Source: Halobacteria archaeon (GTDB taxonomy: Archaea > Halobacteriota > Syntropharchaeia > Alkanophagales > Methanospirareceae). From it: a DNA stretch of 19,528 nt. The stretch is from contig JAOZPO010000003.1 of NCBI GenBank assembly GCA_029932715.1, forward strand, positions 1 to 19,528. The letters run 5' to 3'. The position numbers and the translations under genes are program-made. Below the pieces are notes generated by a model that saw only the letters and a list, made by a program, of their open reading frames with translations, did not search any database and was not told where the DNA came from. Positions 7,636 through 14,278 of the stretch are shown here, in pieces; within the stretch, counting starts at the first letter, position 1, and every line of letters starts with the position of its first letter.

Positions 7636-7652
7636 AAGACCAGAGTTTTTTT

Positions 7653-10600
7653 TTAACCCTTCCCGAGTCTAATGGCAGGTATCCAGTTGTTGTTGTATCT
7701 CTTACCATTTGCATCTACAAACTCAGTGCACGTAATTACTCCTCCAGTTGCATTAAATGGAGATTTGTGAATTATCTGCGGATAAGAGCCTGTTATTAAT
7801 GTATAATTATACGTTTGACCTCTGAGCATTGTAAACTGCTGCGAAAATGTTATGTTATGATAATCTCCGCTTTGATAGCCGTCCCAGTATTCTTCTGCTA
7901 ATATTCTCGCACCTTCTTCGATTCTTACATATTCGGTATGCCCACCTGTGCCTGCACATGGATATGTGTACAGCTTCTGCACCTCTGTTATGTTTCTAGT
8001 TGGCGTTATTGTGCCCTTGTGTATGCCGCAAATGGCAGGATACTCACCTGGTCCTGTATCAAAGCCTGCTGCTGCTGCGCTGTATTTACCGCTGTGATCC
8101 ATCAGTGGATACGAGTCATTATTATCAACTTCTATGCTGTAATTGGTATCCCAAATACCGCATCCATCTATCTGCTCCGTAGCATTCGGATATTTATCTT
8201 CATAATCGCCCCAGTAATTGCCCAGGTAGCTCTTGCAAGTACTGCCTTTGTATGCGTACTCTAATTCCTCCGTTGTGTTCCAGATAGTGTTTGAATATAG
8301 AGAATAGAGATCATCAGCGTTGTCTATGAAATCATTGAGATATATCTTGTTGTCACCAGAAAAGAGCATGAATATACCGCTACCGCTATTGTTACACGCA
8401 CTATTACCGGAAATGGTATTGCTAAACGATTTATAGAGGTAGATGCCATCGTCATTGTTGCTACGGACATTATTGCCTGCAATGGTATTGTCAGTGGAAG
8501 ATCCGAGAGCGATGCCGCTGTCACTGTTGCGACTCGCATTATTACCGTAAATGCTGTTGTTACGGCAATAGATAAAGAATAGACCGTATTCGTTGTTGTT
8601 GCAGACGCTATTAGCTGATATGGTATTGTTGCTGGACAAGTAGAGCCTGATACCATAGCCGTTGCTGCTGACCGTGTTATTCGCGATTACCGTATCGTCT
8701 GTATCCAATAGCTCTATACCAACGTCTGTATTCGATACGTTCTGATCCAGCACCCTGATATTTATACAATTTACCAGTATTACCTGTCCCGCCGCATCTG
8801 TAACCTCTATATTGGATGCGTCCTCAAGATAGACAAGATGCTTACCATTTACTGTATTGTCTTTCACTGTATTGTGATATGATTGATCAACAAAGAGACC
8901 ATCATGTACAAATGTGTTCTCTGTAAGCGTATTACCGCTGCTTGAATCATAGAGGATGACCCCATTCTCTCTATTACTAACGATATCGTTACCCGAGAGG
9001 GTATTGTTGCGGGAACTGGAGAGGTAGATGCCATTGTCGTTGTTGTTACTGGCATTATTGTCTGCAATGGTATTGTCATTGGAACTCATGAGGGATATAC
9101 CACTATCGTAGTTGTTACTGGCATTATTGCCATAAAGGTTATTGTTTCGGGACGCATCGAGCTCGATGCCGTAGTTGAAATTGTAACTGCAATTGTTATC
9201 AGAGAGAGTGTTGTTGTTGCTGGACGCATAGACCAGGATGCCGCTGTAAGTATTGTAACTGCAACTGTTATCAGAGATGATATTGTCGTGACTGAAGGAG
9301 TTGATGAAAATGCCGTGATACCTGTTGTTGCAGACATCATTGCCAGAAACGGTATTATTATTGCAGTAAGAATAGAGTAAGATGCCGTGGTAGTCATTTC
9401 CCGAGACTGTATTATTAGAAATAGTGTTATTACAGCAGGACGACACAATAGAAATGCCCCGGTAGCCATTGCTACTCGCATTATTGGCTGTGATGCTATT
9501 ATTACTGCTACTATTGAAGAGGAATAAGCCATGCTCGTTATTGCTACCGGCATCGTTGCCTGTAATAGTATTGTTATTGCAGAAATGGTCAAGATAAATG
9601 CCGTGATAGCTATTGTTGCTGGCGTTATTGTCTATAACGGTATTGTTATCACAGTAATCGTAGAGTAAGATGCCGTACATACTGTTATTACACACGGTAT
9701 TGCCTGCAATGTAATTGCTACTGGAAGAATTAAGGAAGATGCCGTGGTAGTCATTGCTGCATAGATAATTATAAGAAATCGTATTGCCGTTGCATGAATT
9801 CGATACCAGGATGCCCTGGTAGTGGTTACCAAAGGCGTTATTATGATAAACGAGGTTATTCGTGCTGAAACCATACAGTAAGATGCCGTGGTAGTTATTG
9901 CCGCTGACTGTGTTGTCCCTGATGTCGTTATGGTTACTGTAATTGTAGAGGTTGATGCCGTACCTGTTGTTGTTGCGAACTATATTGTTTCTGATTACAC
10001 TATCTTTGGTATTCCAGAGCATTACACCCACGCAGGTATTGGACAAATTCTGAGCCACTATACTGATATTATTGCAGTTCACAAGTATTACCTGTCCCGC
10101 ACCGGTAACATGGATATCCGACTTACCTTCATGATATGCCAGATGCTTCCCGTTTACCGTATTATCCTCCACGGTATTTTGGTATGAATAATAGACAAAG
10201 AGCCCGTCATTTACAAATGTATTGTGGTAAACGGTATTGTTGCCGGAATGGAAGAGGTAGATGCCGTAGTTATTGCCACTGATATTATTGCCTGTAATAG
10301 TGCAGTTACCGGATTCGTATAGGCGAATGCCGTAATTATTGCCACTGACGTTATTGCCTGTAATAGTGCAGTTACTGCTGGTTACATTTACCCCGGCAGC
10401 ACTATCCTCTGTTGCGTTTACTATTGTGAATCCGTGCAGCGTAATGCCATCCGCACTCAATATAATCGCACTGCCATTTCCGTTTGCGTCTAAAATGGGT
10501 TCGCCGACACCGCGTAAAATGAGTTGCCTGGTTACGTTTACGCTCTCGTAGTAAGTGCCGGTATTTACAATAACAGTATCGCCAGTGGATGCGTTATCCA

Positions 10601-10790
10601 CAGCCCATTGTATCTTTGTATAGTTACCAGGCACGGTAATAGTGGCACTATCATAAACATGCGTCTCTTCAGAACGGTTCAAAGCATTGTTGTTATCACC
10701 ACTAACCGCAGTACAAAGTGTTATACTTCCTAAGACTACCGTCACAAATACAACAATTGCTATAGTTATCCAGGCAGATTTGTGCTCCAT
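7653..10790 (-). CDS. NosD-like right-handed beta-helix surface protein with dense internal repeats
   Basis: This 1045-residue exported protein begins with an N-terminal hydrophobic segment (about 8-29) acting as signal or membrane anchor. A cap segment, with VPGNYTKIQWAVDNAS and a GTYYE motif, is typical of NosD/pectate-lyase-like beta-helices. From about 110 to 830 it is built from roughly 23-24-residue repeats of the form NNTIxxNxxSNNxYGIxLxxSS, each one helix rung, with asparagine ladders, frequent cysteines and very many N-glycosylation sequons (NNT, NNS). Two longer modules starting at N190 and N625 (NTFV-DGLFV to VI-NN) are about two thirds identical, so part of the helix was duplicated. 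The end (about 909-1045, from GFDTGPGEYP to DWIPAIRL-like NNWIPAIRLGKG) resembles a beta-sandwich domain known from secreted methanogen/ANME proteins. No PGF-CTERM anchor is present. A good SD (GGGG, 8 bases before ATG 10790) fixes the start. The ligand is unknown; a role as adhesin or carbohydrate-binding surface protein is inference. Confidence 0.88.
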   Translation of the reverse strand: MEHKSAWITIAIVVFVTVVLGSITLCTAVSGDNNNALNRSEETHVYDSATITVPGNYTKIQWAVDNASTGDTVIVNTGTYYESVNVTRQLILRGVGEPILDANGNGSAIILSADGITLHGFTIVNATEDSAAGVNVTSSNCTITGNNVSGNNYGIRLYESGNCTITGNNISGNNYGIYLFHSGNNTVYHNTFVNDGLFVYYSYQNTVEDNTVNGKHLAYHEGKSDIHVTGAGQVILVNCNNISIVAQNLSNTCVGVMLWNTKDSVIRNNIVRNNNRYGINLYNYSNHNDIRDNTVSGNNYHGILLYGFSTNNLVYHNNAFGNHYQGILVSNSCNGNTISYNYLCSNDYHGIFLNSSSSNYIAGNTVCNNSMYGILLYDYCDNNTVIDNNASNNSYHGIYLDHFCNNNTITGNDAGSNNEHGLFLFNSSSNNSITANNASSNGYRGISIVSSCCNNTISNNTVSGNDYHGILLYSYCNNNTVSGNDVCNNRYHGIFINSFSHDNIISDNSCSYNTYSGILVYASSNNNTLSDNNCSYNFNYGIELDASRNNNLYGNNASNNYDSGISLMSSNDNTIADNNASNNNDNGIYLSSSRNNTLSGNDIVSNRENGVILYDSSSGNTLTENTFVHDGLFVDQSYHNTVKDNTVNGKHLVYLEDASNIEVTDAAGQVILVNCINIRVLDQNVSNTDVGIELLDTDDTVIANNTVSSNGYGIRLYLSSNNTISANSVCNNNEYGLFFIYCRNNSIYGNNASRNSDSGIALGSSTDNTIAGNNVRSNNDDGIYLYKSFSNTISGNSACNNSGSGIFMLFSGDNKIYLNDFIDNADDLYSLYSNTIWNTTEELEYAYKGSTCKSYLGNYWGDYEDKYPNATEQIDGCGIWDTNYSIEVDNNDSYPLMDHSGKYSAAAAGFDTGPGEYPAICGIHKGTITPTRNITEVQKLYTYPCAGTGGHTEYVRIEEGARILAEEYWDGYQSGDYHNITFSQQFTMLRGQTYNYTLITGSYPQIIHKSPFNATGGVITCTEFVDANGKRYNNNWIPAIRLGKG
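8310..10450 (-). repeat. Tandem approximately 69-72 bp coding repeats of the beta-helix
   Basis: The rung repeats of the NosD-like gene are visible at DNA level as a degenerate period of about 69-72 bp. Recurring plus-strand words include GTAAGATGCCGTGGTAGT (near 9376 and 9884), GATGCCGTGGTAGT (near 9748) and many ATTATTG/GTATTGTT stretches. They encode the NNYHGILLY-type rung. The repeats lack uniform spacers, lie inside one open frame and vary by substitution, so they are protein repeats and not an array of non-coding elements. Confidence 0.75.
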
Positions 10791-10837
10791 ATTATCATCC
10801 CCTTTTCGCGCTTCTGGTTAATGTTATACATAGCAGG

Positions 10838-10848
10838 ATATATATAAG
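10838..10848 (-). promoter_or_regulatory. TATA box of the NosD-like/mtnP unit
   Basis: The minus strand reads CTTATATATAT here, a good archaeal TATA box within the 73-bp gap between the DUF1786 stop and the NosD start. It predicts transcription from about 10816, a leader of about 26 nucleotides that contains the GGGG SD at 10802-10799. So the NosD-like gene probably has its own promoter, separate from DUF1786. Confidence 0.55.
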
Positions 10849-10863
10849 CAATTTACGTTTTAT

Positions 10864-11895
10864 TTACTTATGATAAATCCGGCTCCGCACCGCCTTTATC
10901 AACCCTACCGGTCCTGTCATCATCATATCGCCACCAGGAGCGGCGAAAATGCCAAGCCCCTTCATCTTCTCGCGCTTCGGACCGGTTAACGAGATTATCT
11001 CCGGCTGGTTCTCTTCTTTCACCAGTGCGCCATGACCGCCATCATCAAAAACATCTTTAAATGTTATTGTACCATCCGCGAGTTTTTTAACGTAATAACT
11101 TAGCTTCCGTTTATCAAGCATCCTCGTATGGTGCTCAAAAATACCTGCTATTCCGCTCCTCTCGTTCAGCGACATTGCAATGGTATGCGCATTCCCAACA
11201 TTTATGCAAATACGATTACTCTTTTCACCCACTCTTTCATCCTCTGTCGAGCCTAACACTGCCGCAGGTCCGGTATCCATCAGGAGGATATGGCCATTAT
11301 ACCAGCTCTTCACCGATTGGTAGATTGAGTGCATTCTGCTGAGATTCTCCGGTACTGCATCGAGATACACAAACGAGTCTATTCCTCCACCTACTTTAGC
11401 TTCAATTAATCGAAACCTGTTCTCTCTGTCAGTAACGCCTCGTGGTGCAATACCGTGATCCTGAGCTGCGATTGCAATGACATCGAAAGAAGTATCCAGC
11501 CCGAAAGAAGAGAGAACCGGCAGTAGGTTGCGGTTGAAGTCAGAAATTCGTATATGCTTCGCTCTTTTCGCTATGCTCTCCTGTTCATCCTCGGATATGA
11601 TCTCAATCCCTTGCTGCCGAACAGAATCCAGATCGTCCCTTAATGTCCTTGCTGCTGGCTCCGTCATGTAAACCCTGTATTTCTGCCTATGCTCGAGCAC
11701 GGCACGGCTAAAAGGACCACCACCCATTGTATCACCAGATATTACAATGTCCTGTTTTGATCTCCGTACCTCATGTGCGAAGAACTGCGTGGGTGAAGGT
11801 AATATGAGCTTGTATGCGTTCTCGAACCCATTATTAGTGTCATAGACCATTATATCCTGCGTTCCTGCTCCTATATCTACTGCAAGTACGTTCAT
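10864..11895 (-). CDS. DUF1786 family protein (ASKHA-fold-like, function unknown)
   Basis: This 343-residue protein belongs to DUF1786 (COG4012), a mainly archaeal family of unknown function sometimes labelled, without good support, as pyruvate formate-lyase activating enzyme. It has none of the CxxxCxxC radical-SAM motif. The N-terminus VLAVDIGAGTQDIMVYD (3-19) looks like the phosphate-1 loop of the actin/Hsp70/sugar-kinase ATPase fold. HILLMDTGPAAVLGS (202-216) and CINVGNAHTIAMSL (230-243) look like second phosphate-type strands, so a nucleotide-binding ASKHA fold is a reasonable inference. It also has glycine-rich SGDTMGGGPF (53-62) and a conserved APGGDMMMTGPVGL ending. A TATA box at 11931-11922 places the transcript start within a few bases of ATG 11895, suggesting a leaderless mRNA. 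It is divergent from the glycosyltransferase gene. Confidence 0.85.
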   Translation of the reverse strand: MNVLAVDIGAGTQDIMVYDTNNGFENAYKLILPSPTQFFAHEVRRSKQDIVISGDTMGGGPFSRAVLEHRQKYRVYMTEPAARTLRDDLDSVRQQGIEIISEDEQESIAKRAKHIRISDFNRNLLPVLSSFGLDTSFDVIAIAAQDHGIAPRGVTDRENRFRLIEAKVGGGIDSFVYLDAVPENLSRMHSIYQSVKSWYNGHILLMDTGPAAVLGSTEDERVGEKSNRICINVGNAHTIAMSLNERSGIAGIFEHHTRMLDKRKLSYYVKKLADGTITFKDVFDDGGHGALVKEENQPEIISLTGPKREKMKGLGIFAAPGGDMMMTGPVGLIKAVRSRIYHK

Positions 11896-11921
11896 AGCTT
11901 CTATCGTATAACTTCAAGAGA

Positions 11922-11931
11922 TTTTTATATC
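11922..11931 (-). promoter_or_regulatory. TATA box of the DUF1786 gene (leaderless-type spacing)
   Basis: The minus strand reads GATATAAAAA here. The centre is about 31 bp before the first base of the start codon. At the usual 26-27 bp from TATA centre to transcription start, the message would begin only about 4 bases before ATG 11895. No SD is present, consistent with leaderless translation. Confidence 0.55.
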
Positions 11932-11961
11932 TGGCATCATAATAAACAGATAGATACGGGC

Positions 11962-11970
11962 ATATAAAAG
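11962..11970 (+). promoter_or_regulatory. TATA box of the glycosyltransferase gene
   Basis: ATATAAAAG at 11962-11970 resembles an archaeal TATA box. It predicts a start near 11992, within the repeated ATTAATTAATTAATTA run (11991-12006), and a leader of about 60 nucleotides before GTG 12053. The assignment is by sequence resemblance. Confidence 0.45.
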
Positions 11971-12052
11971 TAATTTATTTAGCTGCCTGCATTAATTAAT
12001 TAATTAGCATTCATCTAATAGAACTAAAATCTGCGAGAGGTTAGCCAGCGAA

Positions 12053-13210
12053 GTGAAAATCGCATACGTCTATGACGTCATCTACCCATACGTAAAAGGA
12101 GGTGCAGAGAAGCGAATTTGGGAGATTTCTAAACGCCTGGCGCGTAGGGGGCACGAAGTGCATATATTCGGGATGAAATTCTGGGATGGTGTTGTAGAAG
12201 AAGACGTTATCAGGAAAGAAGGCGTTTTTATGCATGGTATCTGTGACCCGCAGGACTTGTACGTAGCAGAGGGGCGGCGAAGTATAAAAGAGGCGATGTA
12301 TTTTGCACAAAAACTTATCAGTCCTTTACTGAAAGGAGATTATGATGTCATAGATTGTCAGGCATTCCCCTATTTCCCCTGCATCTCCGCAAAGTTGTGT
12401 TCCATGCTGAAGCGAACGCCATTGATCATTACCTGGCACGAGGTTTGGGATGATTACTGGTATGTTTATCTGGGCAGGAAAGGATTATTCGGTAAACTGG
12501 TAGAGCGGTTAGTCAGCAGGTTAACCGGTAATATAATTGCGGTTTCGGCGAGAACGAAGAGGGATTTAGAGCGGATAGGAGTGAAGAGTGAGATAATAGA
12601 GATACCAAACGGAATAGCTATAGAAAAGATAGCGCAAATAGCAGTCTCTGCGAACGAATCAGACATCATATTCGCCGGAAGGTTGATAAGAGATAAGAAT
12701 GTAGATGTATTAATCAAAGCGGTTGGGTTAGTAAAGAAGGAAATACCGGAAGTTAAATGCACAATCATTGGCGGAGGTCCGGAGCAGAGCGGCTTGGAGG
12801 TTTTAGCCGCTGAGTTGGGCTTAAAGGAGAATATAGAATTCACGGGCTTTTTAGACGAATCAGAGGTACTAATCTCACGTATGAAATCGTCTAAAGTGTT
12901 TGTGCTGCCTTCAACGAGGGAAGGATTTGGAATCGTAGCGTTAGAAGCGAATGCCTGTGGTTTACCTGTTATCACGGTGAATCATGATATGAACGCGGTA
13001 TGCGACTTGATATTGACAGATAATGGATTTAGATGTGAGCTTTCGGCGGCTGATATTGCGGAAAAGATACTGGAAGGTTTTGACAGACGAGAGGCTATGA
13101 GGGTGCACTGTATAGAAAGAGCAAATGGCTATGATTGGGCTATTATTGTAGATACAATTGAGAACTTCTATGCGAAGGTGGTGGTAAAAACGGACTTCCG
13201 CCTCAAGTGA
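12053..13210 (+). CDS. GT4-family glycosyltransferase (GT-B fold)
   Basis: This 385-residue protein resembles GT4 retaining glycosyltransferases, which move a sugar from a nucleotide-sugar donor to lipid, glycan or protein acceptors. The N-terminal Rossmann half shows MKIAYVYDVIYPYVKGGAEK (1-20), with the glycine-rich GGAEK loop. The C-terminal half has IIFAGRLIRDKNVDVLIKA (205-223), IIGGGPE and the EX7E motif of the donor site (E290 and E298 in STREGFGIVALEAN), then GLPVITV. No membrane segment is evident, so it probably acts at the inner face of the membrane. Start is GTG 12053, after a weak GAGAGG at 12035-12040. Its stop codon overlaps the tail of convergent mtnA by 8 bp. No other glycan genes are adjacent, so the acceptor is unknown. 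Confidence 0.9.
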   Translation: MKIAYVYDVIYPYVKGGAEKRIWEISKRLARRGHEVHIFGMKFWDGVVEEDVIRKEGVFMHGICDPQDLYVAEGRRSIKEAMYFAQKLISPLLKGDYDVIDCQAFPYFPCISAKLCSMLKRTPLIITWHEVWDDYWYVYLGRKGLFGKLVERLVSRLTGNIIAVSARTKRDLERIGVKSEIIEIPNGIAIEKIAQIAVSANESDIIFAGRLIRDKNVDVLIKAVGLVKKEIPEVKCTIIGGGPEQSGLEVLAAELGLKENIEFTGFLDESEVLISRMKSSKVFVLPSTREGFGIVALEANACGLPVITVNHDMNAVCDLILTDNGFRCELSAADIAEKILEGFDRREAMRVHCIERANGYDWAIIVDTIENFYAKVVVKTDFRLK

Positions 13211-14183
13211 CGGGATGCACCACACCGTTCTCGGTAATCACCGCTTCTATCAGCTCAAAAGGAGTGAAGTCGAATGCAGGGTTATAAACATTCACATCAA
13301 GCGGTGCGATTTGTTCAGACCCGAAATAAATCAGTTCTTCCGGATTCCGTTCTTCTATCTCTATCTCTTTATAACTGCTTTCCATATCGAAAGAAGATAG
13401 AGGTGCGGCAACGTAAAAGGGCACGTTATGTGCGTTCGCAACCAGAGCGTGCATATAAGTCCCGATCTTGTTCAGCACGCCTTCTTTCACCACTCTATCT
13501 GCGCCCACGATTACCTTATTCACCCTACCTGCTCGCATCACTGCCGCACTCATGCTATCAGTAATAAGCGTAACAGGGATGTTATCATGAAGCAGTTCCC
13601 AGGTGGTTAGCCTCGAACCCTGATTCAACGGTCGCGTCTCGCATGCTATCACTTCTATTCGTTTACCCTTACCTATCGCAGTTCTTATTACACCAAGCGC
13701 AGTACCCCAACCAACACATGCAAGCCGCCCGGCATTGCAATGCGTCAATACGACATCGCCATCTTTCAGTAGTTCACTTCCGTACTCACCTATCTTTTTG
13801 TTCACTGCAATATCTTCTTCCGCAATCCGATTCGCTTCCTCAAGTGCATACAACTTCATTTCAGCCGTGGTTTTGCCACGTAATGCGGCATTAAAAACTC
13901 TGTCAACGCCGTAGGAGAGGTTAACAGCAGTAGGCCGCGCTATTTTCAGTTCCCTCACTTCCGATTCCACTGCTTCTTTGCTATTCGCGTTTATACATGC
14001 AAGAACAACACCGAAAGCACCAGCAGCACCCAATGCCGGCGCGCCACGTACCTTCAGGCTCTTTATCGCATCTATAAGCTCGTCCACACGTTTGCATTCC
14101 ACTAATTTATATTCACGGGGCAGTAATGTCTGGTCTATTAATTTCACCGCTTCTTTATCCTCGTGCCATTCTATCGTTCTCAT
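13203..14183 (-). CDS. mtnA: S-methyl-5-thioribose-1-phosphate isomerase
   Basis: This 326-residue enzyme is of the MtnA/eIF2B-alpha-like family. It isomerises 5-methylthioribose-1-phosphate to 5-methylthioribulose-1-phosphate, the step after mtnP in methylthioadenosine salvage. It shows RGAPALGAAGAFG (46-58), the catalytic cysteine C149 in LTHCNAG, the segment CETRPLNQGSRLTTWEL (181-197), the catalytic aspartate D229 in VGADRV, and NKIGTYMHALVA. These favour MtnA over translation factor eIF2B and over ribose-1,5-bisphosphate isomerase, though the last cannot be fully excluded. I start at ATG 14183, where the family N-terminus MRTIEWHEDKEAV begins; an upstream in-frame ATG at 14228 adds 15 hydrophobic residues that look spurious. 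An AT-rich element at 14210-14200 suggests a leaderless or short-leader message. It is divergent from hel308 and overlaps the glycosyltransferase end. Confidence 0.92.
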   Translation of the reverse strand: MRTIEWHEDKEAVKLIDQTLLPREYKLVECKRVDELIDAIKSLKVRGAPALGAAGAFGVVLACINANSKEAVESEVRELKIARPTAVNLSYGVDRVFNAALRGKTTAEMKLYALEEANRIAEEDIAVNKKIGEYGSELLKDGDVVLTHCNAGRLACVGWGTALGVIRTAIGKGKRIEVIACETRPLNQGSRLTTWELLHDNIPVTLITDSMSAAVMRAGRVNKVIVGADRVVKEGVLNKIGTYMHALVANAHNVPFYVAAPLSSFDMESSYKEIEIEERNPEELIYFGSEQIAPLDVNVYNPAFDFTPFELIEAVITENGVVHPVT

Positions 14184-14195
14184 CTGGTAAACAGA

Positions 14196-14260
14196 TATAC
14201 ATAAAATATGTAGATAAAGGATAAACACGCGACAATAATCATGTATTATTTATGTAGATG
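14196..14260. promoter_or_regulatory. Divergent mtnA/hel308 promoter region with direct repeat
   Basis: The 95-bp gap contains a minus-strand TATA-like CATATTTTAT (14211-14202) for mtnA and a plus-strand TATTATTTATG (14244-14254) for hel308, each about 26-30 bp from the start codon. TATGTAGAT occurs twice in the same orientation (14208-14216 and 14251-14259), 43 bp apart, both followed closely by GGATA. An AATAAT/ATTATT inverted repeat surrounds CATGT at about 14234-14251. Both genes lack SD sequences, so leaderless starts are likely. Confidence 0.4.
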
Positions 14261-14278
14261 GATATCATAAATGCCTAA

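Noticed and set aside
8310..10450. Regularly spaced repeats that might suggest a CRISPR array
   Set aside because: They lie in one long open frame, have no distinct spacers, vary by substitution and encode beta-helix rungs.
10864..11895. Annotation as pyruvate formate-lyase activating enzyme
   Set aside because: No CxxxCxxC radical-SAM motif or related features; the sequence fits DUF1786.
13203..14228. Annotation as translation initiation factor eIF2B
   Set aside because: The catalytic Cys149 and Asp229 motifs and NKIGTY segment point to MtnA; the upstream 15 residues are not part of the family.
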